Shown piece by piece: positions 21,980-33,350 of a stretch of DNA of 64,000 bases (position 1 is its first letter; the number at the start of each line of letters is the position of its first letter). A program made the position numbers and the translations under genes. The DNA is from Smittia aterrima (lineage: Eukaryota; Arthropoda; Insecta; Diptera; Chironomidae). The notes beneath the pieces are model-generated. The model had not been told where the DNA came from. It was given only the letters and a program-made list of their open reading frames with translations, and did no database searches. Where the stretch lies: assembly GCA_033063855.1 (NCBI GenBank), contig CP093831.1:26040001-26104000 (forward strand). Reading direction: 5' to 3'.

Positions 21980-23696
21980 TATTCTCTTCGAGAGAGTGAA
22001 TGATTTTTCTTAAAGTTTAACTACGTTAACCACCAAATTTCTTGCTTTCTCGCGACGCGAAGTTGAAGCAGCTCTCGATCGAATGACGAACGACAATCAA
22101 ATTATGGTAGCCGATGAAATTGTTTTCTTATGACTTTTCTCAAAAATTTAATTAAAAAAGATTCTTAAGAAAGAGAAACATGAAAAATTGTATTTCATTT
22201 TAATAATTTGAGTTGTCTGCTTAGTCAGCTTAAGAAATCTCTCTCGGCAACAATTGCCAATCGTAAAATATTTTGAAAAGTCAGAGGATAATAACGAGTA
22301 ATCCGATTCTCCTCGCATCGCTTCTCTTCACAATAGCTCAACGAAGAAAGTTCGTGCACTTGCTGAGACATCTACATTAAACACGATCAATCATCCTAAA
22401 GTTTACAGCTTTCATAAATGTTTGAATTCTGAAGTCAAGTTTCAAGAAGGAACTTCTCGCTGCGCATGAAATATTTCGCGTTCCCTGCAGCGAGAGAATT
22501 TCTTTCCTACTTCTGTTCTCTTTTCTTCAAATGGTCAGAAATGGTCAGCAGAGCCTTCTTTCTTTAGATGATGATGGTGAGCCAATAAAGATTCCTTAAA
22601 ATATCAAACAACAAAAACTTTTAAAAGGAGAATAATTCTCGACAGAACCACAATCATAAACTTTACCATTGGAATGGACTTTGAAAGGAGGAAAGGTAAA
22701 GGAGTTGAGGTGGAAAAATTCTCCTTCGAGTTAAACTTTATGGCAGAATTGTAAAATTTCTCTCCTTTTTCTAAGCTCCGTGATTAGCAGAAATTACTTT
22801 TAACTCTAAATGGATCATCATAAAAATGTTTTCGTTGGACCTTTGTGAGGACACCTTGGTCAGTTTTGAAGTTTACTTTTTAACCGATTTGAAGGTGAAA
22901 GAGAAGGAAAAATATTTTTGCTCTGGAAAATAAATTTTTTCATGAAAATTATTTTTAATAAATTTGTTTGTTGTCTCGTCAATTCAAAATCAAATTTAAT
23001 TCCAATCAAAAACAAATTTATTATTTCCCAAACCACTTCTCACTTATCTTCCTGGAAAACTCATTTTCCCAAAATCAATTCGTTTCATTTGCTTCTTTTT
23101 GGCATTTCTTGAATCCTGAAGTTGCATTGAAGAATCGTTTCTCAATGCCGTGACTGAATATTTTACGATACAAAGATTGTTGGTAAAATAGACGACGGAG
23201 ATTATTTTTCAGAGAAGTTCTCTGTTCAGTGTGTAACCAGAAATTTCGGTAGCGCAATAAAACTATTTTTTTTTGTTGTGTGTTTGCTTTTGCCGAGCCT
23301 TTCTTGAGTGCGAAGAATCTTTCAAAGGAACTCGAGCAGTAAAAGAACTCGAAGACAAAGAGCGTCGAAGGAAAACTTTCTTGACTTAGTAAAGATGTGC
23401 AGTCATCAAGTCGTATAACGATAAAGCCATTTTCCTTTTGGACTTCAATAAACGCCTTCGCAGTCCTTCGTTGATTACAAGGTCGTTATTGCACATTATA
23501 ATCTTTTAATTTATTTTACAACACGAACGTTTTAATCCAATTTGCGATGTTTCAAAAAACAAACTTCGTGCGTCATAAAGATCAGCGACGCTGAGACATT
23601 TACGACGAACTGCTAATTGGATTATGATTTTCTTTCATCTTCGTCTTCTTTTATTTTGGGATGAAAACTCTCGCCGAGAACTTTGGTTTGAGCTCA
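21980..23696. promoter_or_regulatory. eve upstream non-coding region
   Basis: No supportable gene. Given its position between repeat A and the eve-proximal repeat B it probably holds segmentation enhancers (inference). Repeated Caudal/Abd-B-like sites are visible: tcgtataacgataaagcca near 23411, cgtcataaagatcag near 23570, and homeodomain-like taattggattatga near 23613. A similar ordered pair (caagtcgtataa, then aaggtcattattg) recurs at about 37605-37680 downstream of eve. Confidence 0.45.
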
Positions 23697-24090
23697 GTTT
23701 CGTGCTGAATATAAAATGCTTAATAATGTCGAATCATGCATAAAACAACAACGAGCGAGCTCCGTTTAAATAACGATGATAAAAGCCCAATTATTAAAGC
23801 GTTTTCCATCACTTTTCCGCTCATGAAACTTTCAATTCGAAGCCGTTCCGCTTGTGTGTTTGTGAAACGGAAGATTCTCTTCATTATCTCGTCGTTGGGA
23901 AACACGTCGTCGCCATAAATGTTTAACGTGAACTCCAACACAACGAACAAAGTGAAAATTCGCACTTGTGTGCTTTCGCTCATGGAAAATCTCGTTGTGG
24001 AAATACCAGAAAATCGATTATCTTCTCATAAACGAATAAATGGAAATGGTTGAAGACATGATGATTCCAAATGCGACGAGCTCATTGGCT
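23697..24090 (+). repeat. repeat B, eve-proximal copy
   Basis: 394 bp matching 32759-33153 in the same orientation; I found one single-base indel (aaagtgaaaatt versus aaagtggaaaatt) and no other difference. It ends about 110 bp upstream of the eve initiator. It contains several homeodomain-like and Caudal-like sites (ataaaatgcttaataatg, cccaattattaaagc, cataaacgaataaatgg). Small ORFs inside it are not credible genes. Confidence 0.85.
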
Positions 24091-24200
24091 GCTTTGCAAT
24101 AGAGAATTGAGTTTCCTCTCTCGAAATGTGACCACGCCTCGAGTTTGAGTTTCAAATAAATACTTCGGCGAACCTTTCGAAAAATGTTATTTGTATTCTC

Positions 24201-24234
24201 TCAGTTCAAGCAGTCGGGTTCCCAGTCAAAGTTG
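24201..24234 (+). promoter_or_regulatory. eve core promoter, initiator plus DPE-like element
   Basis: TCAGTT at 24201-24206 (A at 24203 as +1). At +28 to +32 the sequence AGTTG fits the downstream promoter element RGWYV. No TATA box is seen at -25 to -35. The GAGA-type run cctctctcgaaa (about 24113) and ccacgcc (24132) lie upstream. The predicted leader is about 147 nt. The call rests on consensus and spacing only. Confidence 0.5.
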
Positions 24235-24349
24235 CCTCGGACTAATCCCAACAACAAAAACAGTTAGTTTGTGAACTTGAAGTGAATTTTGTGCTAAAAG
24301 AAAAAGAAAACCTGCTAAAAACAAGAAAAAAAGATAAAAAAGAATTAAA

Positions 24350-26538
24350 ATGCAAGGATTTAGAAATTATAACCTGGAAGCCATGCAAAGAGATCAACTC
24401 CACGTTGTTGATTTATTGCCGCCACAATACGGAAAGACGACACCTCCAATGTCTCCCAACAGCGGTAAGTTTCAACTCCGTCGGCCGCCAAAGTAATTTG
24501 AACCCGGAATTAGTCGAGAAACATGTGTCGCTTGTTATGTAACAAGGATCCTAATGGGAAATTAATGGGAACTTGATTTATGGAAAATTAAAAGACGGAG
24601 ACCACTTGAATGTCCCGGAAATGTGTCGTCTGCCTCTCCTTGATGATTCTTTTCGTTATGACTTTGTTGTGTTAATTAGCAACGAATTAAAGAAGCGAAA
24701 GAGATCTCAAGTGTCCTCCACTCAAGTTAATTTAAATCGCATCTGGTTTGCTTTCATCAAATTAGAAACATCAAAGTGCTATTAATACTTCATAATTAAT
24801 TCTGCGATTGAAAAATCTTCTTGCGCCTTCAAAAAGAAATTAGTTGGCTACCTAAGTTCTCTAATTGGAGTGGGCGGAATTCTTATTTTTATGATCGGCG
24901 AGCAGATTAATAATCATAAAGGATTTAACTGTTTTAAGAAAAGGCGGCAAAGGACACAAAAGCGGCTGAGAAAAGGTTCAAATTAACTTAATTACCCTCA
25001 ACAAAAGGTTTTCGTAATCGGATCGTTTAATTTATTTGTTTTTCCCTTCTTATCCTTAAATAGACTGCACTAGTCCGACAATGGAAAATGGCTCAAACAA
25101 TGGACAACCCCCGCTGGATCCATCTGTAAGACGATACCGAACAGCCTTCACACGCGATCAACTCGCACGACTCGAAAAGGAATTCTTCAAGGAGAATTAT
25201 GTCTCAAGGCCTCGTCGTTGTGAGCTTGCAGCTCAACTCAACCTGCCAGAGTCGACAATTAAGGTAAATCAATTTTCCTCACGCCTCGTGTCTTACTCGA
25301 AAGTGTCTTCATCACAAAAGAGAAATCACTCCAGGACATTCCATGCGACAAACATTTTTAAAGGACGACAAAGTTTTTATTTTTCTCGTTTCGGTCAATT
25401 TGCTTTCAAGACACACAGAGAAACTTAAACTTTCCTCTCGTGCTGTTTGTCAATTTGTTTGTTTGTTTGTTTTGCCGAAAAGAAAATGACATTAGGAGAT
25501 CTTTTTCCGATCCGGAACAAAAGCAAGGCAAACGTCTTTTCAAATGTCGGCAATTAAAGAATTCACGAGCACTCGATGATTCGTAGAAATGTTCCGATGA
25601 TTAACCGAAAATCTTGCTTGATGATTCAATCATCAAAAGACAGAAACAAAACATCAAAGAAACAAGCGAAATGTTTATGATTGTTCCATAATGGTGCTAA
25701 GTGACCAAACTTGATTTTTTTCTTCTTCTTCGTTTTATTGCCGACGAAGGCGAATGAACATGCAATAAAATTTCTTTTTCCGAAAGAGCTTCACTCTTTG
25801 ACCGATTCCGCTAATGAATGTGATTATTGATGAAGATGCTGATGAACATTAAGCCATTTACTACCGTTTGATTCACACTTGATACTAATTTGTTTTTCAT
25901 CTCTCTAGGTTTGGTTCCAAAATCGTCGCATGAAAGACAAACGTCAACGCATCGCAATCGCATGGCCATACGCTGCAATCTACTCTGATCCAACAATGGC
26001 AGCTTCGATTCTTCAGGCATGCGCAAACTCAGTCGGAATGGCTCCTTATGGAGCGTACGGACATCCACAGCTCATGCAGCAAATGCCAGTGATGACTCCT
26101 CAGATGCCAGCGAATCATTTCGGATACTCGCCATATCGTTATGCACCTTATCCAATTCCTCCACCTCAAAGAACGCCAGGAGCGACACAACAAACATCTC
26201 AGCAATATCCACTTCTCAATGGCAGTCTAACAGGATCAAATCAAATGAGTTACGGACCAATCTCCATTCCAAAACCTCAATGTACTCCACCAGAGATTCT
26301 CCAAAGTCCAACATCACAACACTCAGGACTTTCTCTCTCACCTGGATCAGACAAAGATCATCATCACAGCAAATATGATCTCAGTTCATCGAGTAACGAC
26401 AATAGTCCCGTGAAATCTCTTGCATCGACTCCGCAAGGCCTTTTAATGACAGCACCATCGTCATCGCCATCGCACACGATTTTACCTGTGACGCCCGAGA
26501 AACCGAAATTGTTTAAGCCATACAAGCACGAAGCGTAA
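24350..26538 (+). CDS. eve: even-skipped homeodomain transcription factor
   Basis: Three exons: 24350-24464, 25064-25263, 25909-26538 (945 nt, 314 aa). The N-terminus MQGFRNYNLEAMQ leads to the homeodomain at about residues 63-122 (RRYRTAFTRDQLARLEKEF ... IKVWFQNRRMKDKRQR). Intron 2 splits the homeobox between residues 46 and 47 (K / VWFQNRR). After the homeodomain comes the Eve-specific IAIAWPYAAIYSDPTMAAS, then Ala/Pro/Gln/Tyr-rich sequence, and a C-terminal LFKPYK motif, the short repressor motif known in Eve. Established role: pair-rule and even-stripe repressor in insect embryos, also used in neurons and heart. The shortest-first start is at 24350, in context ttaaaATG. Drosophila eve has one intron; an extra N-terminal split occurs here. 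Confident orthologue. Confidence 0.97.
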
Positions 26539-26572
26539 TAAAGTCATAAAAATAACTTTAAGTAATATTCCT

Positions 26573-26603
26573 CCCCGAGACTTTATTGTCGGAGCTTCGG
26601 GGG
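26573..26603 (+). other. hairpin in eve 3' UTR
   Basis: CCCCGAGAC (26573-26581) can pair with GTC (26588-26590) and TCGGGG (26597-26602) around tttatt, a GC-rich fold in an otherwise AT-rich 3' UTR, 35 bp after the stop codon. It could influence 3' processing or RNA stability; no known family is matched. Confidence 0.35.
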
Positions 26604-27702
26604 AACTGAATCTGCCTTCAAAAACTATTTCTTAATTTCGTGGGCTTAGACTTTCTTGTAAATTTTTGTACATTTCAAATAGATTAGGACCTGTGAAGTA
26701 ATTTTTAGTTGAACTATTGTAGACCAAAATGTAAAACATAAAAAAAATCTTTAAATCAAAATTTAGAAAATGTTTTTTTCTTCTTTCGTCTCTTGCGGAA
26801 AGTTTCAGATCTTTTGTTGAGAATGAATCGTAAAACATCGTAATCCTCTTTGCTCATTCGAATGATTGTGACAAATTCGATGAAGAAACTTTCTTGTGAG
26901 GAATTAATTAAGTTGATGACAGCTTAGTTGAGAATTGATTACGCTGCGGAAATAAGCGATTTCACAACAAACCTTAAATTTATTCGCCTTCTCTCTCTCC
27001 CTCTCGAGGCTGATAAATTTATTTCAGCATCGACACCTGAGGCCCAGAGAATTTATTCATTCATCTAACAAGTAAACAACTCACCCGGAAAGTTCATTCG
27101 TTTTATCATCGCATAATAAAAAGCCATCAAGTTTGAAAAATGATGCTTCTGAAACACAATTATAAGAGACTTGATTAACTGTTTTGGATACAAATGCTTC
27201 TGATAATAAACCAGATGATGTTGAATAATTCTCATTGAACCAATGAGGATGGTGAGCGGAAGATAAAGTAAATTCATCCACCGAGGCAACAATAAAGTTT
27301 ATTCTTCTCGTTCTTTTTTTCGCAATCTGCTCGGGCGTTGTTGCTTTCCACAAAAATGGTGGATTATTTTATTAATTGCACACAAATTTATTCATTTTAT
27401 CTTCTTTTATACTCGAGTTTTACGAGAAAATGTCGAAACGAGAGAACTTTGTAATCGCTTTTCAACTGGATCAGGGAGATTCAAAGCAATTTGCTCGTTT
27501 ACGGCTCGAATCAGCGAGGAAAATTGAAGCGTGTGCGATGAGTTGATATTTATTTCATATTTATTGTTTTGATTGCACAAGAAATTGATATCTAAGGACA
27601 AAATTAAATTTCGACAGTAGCGACGCCATCGGAGAAACCTAAAACTTTAATTTTAATTGTTTTCGCGAATAAATAAGAAATTTTCTGGTAAAAGAACTTA
27701 AA
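26604..27702. other. eve 3' spacer, no gene
   Basis: No supported ORF on either strand; the open frames at 27065-27353 (-) lack any recognisable pattern. Likely eve 3' UTR end and regulatory DNA. Confidence 0.4.
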
Positions 27703-28782
27703 ATGAGCTCTTCAACTCAAGAAATTTATGAACAAATTGTTGAGGAGTTCGGACTTGGTGAGTTAATTAGAGAAAATCGATTTGATGAAACTAAATTTCG
27801 CAATTTTTCAGAATCTCCAACTTTTGTTGACATTTCTTTAAATGAGATTGAAGAACAATCAAATCTGATTCAAAGAATTCCTGTCTACGAGCTAGAGAAC
27901 TTAGGTCGTGTATTCCTGGGCGACTTGACGAATGAACCAAGCCAAGATTGCAATCTGAACCTCAATCGAATCGGAAAGTCAGAAATTAAAATAACTTGTC
28001 CGCCGTCATCTCCGATCTCAGAAAACCTGAACTCGTCGATTGATTTCAACTTGTCTGGCATTGAAGAAATGTCATTTAGTTTCCTGGATTCATCAAATAT
28101 TTCAAATCTCGAAGAATTAGAAGAAGTTCTGCAGAATTCGAATGAGGAGTCTTCAGCGATTATTCAGACAGCATTAGTAGAAGCAGACGCTCAACCTGCC
28201 GCAGAATCAGAAACTTTAACGGTCGAGAACAACGGAAATTCAGGAAATGATGAAAACGCAAACATTCGAGTCAAAAAGAAGAAACAAGTTAGATCCAGTG
28301 AGGAGGACAAAGAGAATCTCTACGCTCGCATAAAGTCCAGACGCAAATCAACTTTTAATCCAGTTTCTGAAATTCAGAAATCTCTTAAAATGTGCCAGCT
28401 TTGCAAGAAACTCTTCAAAAGATTGGACAGACATCGATGTCATACTGTTTCGAATGAAATAGTCAACGAGATCATCGATCTTTCAGCAGTTGAGATCATC
28501 GAGTCTTCAACAGTTGAGTCAACATCAGTCGTAGCACGACCTGCAACAAAATCGAAACCTTTGACTGTATCGAACGAAGGAGAAGCTAAACTACAAGTCA
28601 AAAAGAAGAAACGAGCTGACAATAAGGAGAACTTGAACGTAAGCAACATGTACACGCGTTTAAAGAAACGCAAACCAACTTCGCGCTCATCAATTCAATT
28701 TGATCCTGAAATGAAAATGTGCATCAATTGCAAGAAATTATTCAAGAGATTGAACCGTCATCGATGCAAATTTTTGATGTAA
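27703..28782 (+). CDS. unknown protein with duplicated KEN / CxxC-HxC module
   Basis: Single-exon ORF, 359 aa, start context cttaaaATG. Not recognised. The acidic, Ser/Asn-rich N-terminal half (residues 1-150) precedes two copies of a module. Copy 1 (about 170-247): poly-Lys VKKKKQ, DKENLYARIKSRRKST, then MCQLCKKLFKRLDRHRC. Copy 2 (about 290-359): VKKKKR, DNKENL, MYTRLKKRK, then MCINCKKLFKRLNRHRC at the extreme C-terminus. The C-X2-C-X9-H-X-C spacing resembles a short zinc knuckle. KEN is the APC/C degron, here in both copies next to basic, Aurora-like RRKST/KRKPTS sites, hinting at a cell-cycle or chromatin role (inference). A consensus donor (gtaagt) overlaps the stop, so a longer spliced form is possible. 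It lies in the eve domain and is transcribed in the same direction. Confidence 0.75.
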   Translation: MSSSTQEIYEQIVEEFGLGELIRENRFDETKFRNFSESPTFVDISLNEIEEQSNLIQRIPVYELENLGRVFLGDLTNEPSQDCNLNLNRIGKSEIKITCPPSSPISENLNSSIDFNLSGIEEMSFSFLDSSNISNLEELEEVLQNSNEESSAIIQTALVEADAQPAAESETLTVENNGNSGNDENANIRVKKKKQVRSSEEDKENLYARIKSRRKSTFNPVSEIQKSLKMCQLCKKLFKRLDRHRCHTVSNEIVNEIIDLSAVEIIESSTVESTSVVARPATKSKPLTVSNEGEAKLQVKKKKRADNKENLNVSNMYTRLKKRKPTSRSSIQFDPEMKMCINCKKLFKRLNRHRCKFLM

Positions 28783-30983
28783 GTGATAACTTTAAATATT
28801 TTCGTCCTAAGAGACAAGGAAACACTTTAAGTGTTCAATTAAAACTTTAATTTTCGACTAACGAGTCCTTTTAGTTTAAAATAAAATCCTTTTAACTTTA
28901 AACTTCATTGTGCTCATTTCAAAAGTCAGAGTTCAACAAAATCATTCGTTCTCGCTTCAGTGATGAACTTTCTAATAAGTTGCGAAAAGGAATTATGTGT
29001 GATTATTAGCTTTAAGAATAATCCGACTTCATCTGCTAATATAAACTTCTGTGTTGGCAAGTTCCTTCTTGGCGACGAGCTGAAAACTTCGTCAGCATCC
29101 GACATAATCTCAGGGAAATTAATTTCGTTTCTTTCGAGCGTTACGAGGCTAAAGTGATTAATAAGGACTAGCAATGTGATGACAAATCTAATGCAAGGAT
29201 TGCTCGCTTTGTTGTCTATGATTCTCTGGAGACTTTTCCTTGTGTCATCACCTTCATAATTCTCTGCGCTGATAAATCCCCTGCTGAGCTCTGCTAATCT
29301 CATTATTATTAATTTTGAGACAAGGGTTGAACGCGTGCAAGCGTTCCACTTGCTTTGCTCCGGCATATGCTGCAAATTTTTTATCGAGTCAGGTTCATGT
29401 TCGCTCAATTTATTTTCGAATACACGAGATTATCTTGTAAATCATTTAATACTTCAATTGCCATGAAATAAATGTTTTGACTTTTTAAACAGAGACAAGG
29501 ACGAGAGGGGTGTGATCAGATCGCTACGGCTCATAAATATTTAAACTGAGATTCAAGAGAATTCCATTTCTTCGCAGTTTTAGTTTCGTTAATTTATCAA
29601 CGTCGTGATCAATTAATTATCAGGAATTATTGTCGCCATCCAATTTACTGATTCTCATCTAATTTGCTGATCATATTTAAATCTTAATTATACAATTTTC
29701 CTTGTAAAAATCGCATTTAGCAAGAGAGCTGCTCATGTGCGCAGGTTAAAGAAACCCTTGGTTAACGAAATCCAATTATGAAGTTTTCATTCGACAGGAA
29801 TTATCACATAAAAGTTAATTAGCACCTCTAATTGCCGAGTTTGCCTGTCGACGTTGAAACGAACTTGGTTTTTCGACTGACATAACAGTCGCATTAACAT
29901 CGATGGTATAGTTAATAATAACAAATTAATATTTTGAAATGTTGCTCACGAACCGAAATTGCTGGTGATTGCTGTCGATGATAGTGAAGAGACAGAGTTA
30001 AAGTCAAGCCCTTAATTGAGTTTAAAAGTCGCCTAGGCGAGTTACGTCGCCGACGATTTAGCTTCGATGATGAAAACAACCAAATTGCTGATGTGAGTTC
30101 TTATTGTGAATGAAACAAATTATGATAATGTGAATGATGTCGTACATTAAGAGAAAATATTTGCCATCATCGGACCGAGTGGCATTAATTTCCTCTCCGG
30201 TTATCAGATCCGCTTAACTGCTACTGAGAAATGCTGAATGCGTGAACGGAATGGAATGATTTTCGGGTTTTTATTCGCAATCGTTTTTCATTATTTTTCA
30301 TGCTCCGATTTTTCGCTTTTATCTTTCATGATCACTCGGAAAATAAATGAAGAGAAGAAAAGTTTTTCTCGTTCGAGGAATGTTTTGTCGGGCACGTGAT
30401 GTCTGTGCTCTGAATAAAACTTCCCTCGACTTGGATCGAACACAAAACTTGTGAATGAACTAACGAAAATGTTTTCGGTGAAACTAATTTATGAGACTGT
30501 TGTGAGATAAAAGGAAAACAAAATTATATCCGCATCAGCATAAAGCTGCGATGTTTTTATTTCGAAAGTTATCAACTTAATCAACAGAAGAATAATCTAC
30601 GAGCTACACATTTGTAGAGGAAGCGACACAAAAAGTCCAAACCAAAGTCATTATTAGCTCATAAAATATCGAAACTTTTATTTCGTCTAGAGTTGTAAAA
30701 TAATTGTGAAATATTTAAAAATTCTCTCGACTCTCTGGACAAGGAGAAGACCTTGATGGAAAGTAGAAAAGGAAACGTTTACTTTGACATAAAAGATGCC
30801 GCAAATTATCTCTTTGCCCTTGGAAGTAAAAATTATTTATTTTCAAATTTTAAAAATGATTTCTGTGGAAAAGATTTTCCTTGATGTTGAGGAGTCAATT
30901 TGAATTTTTGTCATCAAAGTCAAAGCAGCGAAGCTTCGTTTAAATCGATAAAAAATCTAATTTTGCATTTGCGACTTTCAAAT
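28783..30983. promoter_or_regulatory. non-coding region downstream of eve
   Basis: No gene supported; the 160-codon open frame at 28926-29408 (-) has no early ATG and no recognisable pattern. Homeodomain-like TAAT cores are frequent (for example ttaattatcaggaattatt near 29610, aataacaaattaatatt near 29913), as expected of developmental regulatory DNA. Role as eve 3' enhancers is inference from position. Confidence 0.4.
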
Positions 30984-32109
30984 TCCTTTCATTTGCAATA
31001 TTCTCATGAAATTGTTAGGTACGAAAAAATAAGTCTTTTGCTGTCTCTTGTGTTCGTCAATAAAAGTTTATTGCAACAAATCATGGAACGTCGCAGTGGA
31101 ACGACAGAAAAGCATTTTCCCTATTAACGCTATAATTTATGCAATAAAAGTTGGAAAGAGAAGAAAGAACTTTTTATTGACGTGCAATTTCATGTTCTCT
31201 CTCTCTTGCATTGGTTTCTGTCTTGAAACCTCTGACGATTGTTGTGCAGAGTTGTCTTTCTGAGAATGCAGCCGAGAATTGTTGGTTTTGAGTTTGAAAG
31301 GAAAGTCAATAAAGGTTTGAGTTGTTGCTCGTAAATGAAAGTTGTTGGCAATATCATTGAACCGATCGATTCAACACCTTTCCCACTTTGATTTGTTGTC
31401 CTGACCGCAAATTAATTTCACCTAATTGACCCACAAATCAATCAATTAAACGCTCGGCGACATCAATTATCGTTAAATTAAAATCTTTTGTGTGGAAATC
31501 TCTCGAAGCCCGAAAATAAATGTCGCAGCATGAACAATAAATCCAATGAACGTCCGATAATGTTCAAATGTGCAGCATCGAGACCGAGAGGACAATGAAA
31601 ATGACTTTGTCCACCCTCGCATTTTACGCTTCGGCGATATTGAGAAATTAATTGCAATGAATTGTTGCGACGAAAAGTTGACAACGTTTAACTCAGAGCA
31701 GATAACAAATCAATTAAAAATCTTCATCCTTGAAATATTTTATGAAACTCAAAAGGTCTCTGCGAATTTTCCTGTAATTCAATTCAATCGTAAACTTTAC
31801 AGTTTGTTTAGTCAACACTCCTTTCTCTAAAAACCGTTGCGATTACAGCTCTCGATCGTAAAAAAGAAGTTTGCAATAAAAATTATTGTCGTCTGAACTC
31901 GGCAAATCTTTTTCTTGAAAAATCCTTTCGAATCCTTTGCCGTTGGACAGTAAAAGGTTTAAAAAAGACAAGTTTTCTCAATGCTGTTGGCAAATTGAAC
32001 GCAATAAAACAATTTCGCAAATTTTCCTTGAAAACGGCAAAATAGAAATTCCGTTTGAAAGTTTAAGGCTCAACCGTTGTTGAGTTAAAAAGAGTTTGAG
32101 TAATGCCTT
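30984..32109 (-). repeat. repeat A' (right arm of inverted repeat around eve), empty site
   Basis: Reverse complement of 20214-21979 without the 640-bp pacifastin block. Only a few substitutions and short indels were seen (for example gacttc/gagttc, gcgttaaatg/gcgtaaaatg, ttgcac/aattgcac). The 38-bp motif is present once at about 31701-31738. Right edge near taatgcctt. Confidence 0.85.
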
Positions 32110-32758
32110 GTCATCGAAATCATTAAAACTCAATGAACGTCGATGACTTACGCAATGTCGACTTGTCTGACAAGTCAATCGTTAACATTTCATTAGCAAA
32201 GTCAATTGGATTATGCGAGCTTAAGCATTGTGCAATCACTAAAATACTTTAAGCTCATTTCTGGTTCTCAAAACTCACAAATTTCAACAGAAAATTAAGT
32301 TGTCGGCTTTAAAAAAATATTTTTGTACAAACATGTCAATTTGTTTCACGCTCTTTGGTTCTTCAAACCATTGCCATTGATTCGTTTTGCTTCGAGGCAT
32401 TTCTTCAGGTTCAGTAGCGGTATGTGGTTGATGCTCAGACCATCGCCACCACGAACGAAACATTTTTTGTTTCTTCACAGAAAGTCGAAGTTGTAAATGA
32501 TTTTTGGAAGATCGAGAGAAGCTCCTGCTGTGCAAAGTCGATGTTTATGACAACAAATTCAAGCGTGAAGGAGCAAAATCAGGCGTTCATTTAAATCTTA
32601 TTGAAATGCCTTTGAGCCGAGAAGTGACAACTTGATCAGACGATATTAAGAGCAAAGCAATTTACACCTTCGTCGGTCGACTCTTGTTAACGTCTCTGAC
32701 GTCGCTTGGTAACCGAACAAATTATGTCTCGTTCACGAGGAAAACTATTTCAGTTTCC
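32110..32758. other. spacer between A' and B'
   Basis: Not matched upstream of eve. Part of it (32331-32575) has a diverged relative at 36661-36930. A 59-codon - strand ORF (about 32290-32466, beginning MFRSWWRWSEHQ) is open but unsupported. Confidence 0.4.
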
Positions 32759-33153
32759 GTTTCGTGCTGAATATAAAATGCTTAATAATGTCGAATCATG
32801 CATAAAACAACAACGAGCGAGCTCCGTTTAAATAACGATGATAAAAGCCCAATTATTAAAGCGTTTTCCATCACTTTTCCGCTCATGAAACTTTCAATTC
32901 GAAGCCGTTCCGCTTGTGTGTTTGTGAAACGGAAGATTCTCTTCATTATCTCGTCGTTGGGAAACACGTCGTCGCCATAAATGTTTAACGTGAACTCCAA
33001 CACAACGAACAAAGTGGAAAATTCGCACTTGTGTGCTTTCGCTCATGGAAAATCTCGTTGTGGAAATACCAGAAAATCGATTATCTTCTCATAAACGAAT
33101 AAATGGAAATGGTTGAAGACATGATGATTCCAAATGCGACGAGCTCATTGGCT
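32759..33153 (+). repeat. repeat B', distal copy of the eve-proximal block
   Basis: 395 bp, same orientation as 23697-24090, essentially identical. Beyond it the sequence diverges but keeps promoter-like features in the same order as upstream of eve (tccctctctcgg, ccacgcc, gagagagaga, gcagtcagagtt), suggesting that an older copy of the eve promoter region extends to about 33270. Confidence 0.85.
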
Positions 33154-33350
33154 TCCTCTAACCTGAGAACAAAATTCCCTCTCTCGGTTCTCCGTGCCAC
33201 GCCCAGAGAGAGAGAAAATCTTGCACAAATTTCACGCTTCAATAGCGAACAGTCGCAGTCAGAGTTTTGAAGATAAAGTTGAGGAAATCTTATCACTCAG
33301 AAAGTTAATTGTTCTTGAGTTTATCATAATTTCCTTGATGTTCTCCTTAG

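Noticed and set aside
23720..23983. ORF in repeat B (also at 32782-33012)
   Set aside because: Identical in both copies only because the DNA is identical; a one-base indel shifts the N-terminus, and the frame lies in eve-proximal regulatory sequence.
24050..24350. A second eve gene after B'
   Set aside because: Promoter-like sequence continues past 33153, but no homeobox or MQGF-like start codon follows in 33.2-34 kb; only the upstream block was duplicated or the gene copy was lost.
28926..29408. 160-codon - strand open frame downstream of the 27.7 kb gene
   Set aside because: It begins with a non-ATG codon, has no recognisable motif or domain pattern, and no splice partner; treated as chance in regulatory DNA.
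32290..32466. 59-codon - strand ORF starting MFRSWWRWSEHQ
   Set aside because: The diverged copy at 36.7 kb does not keep the frame, so coding is unsupported.
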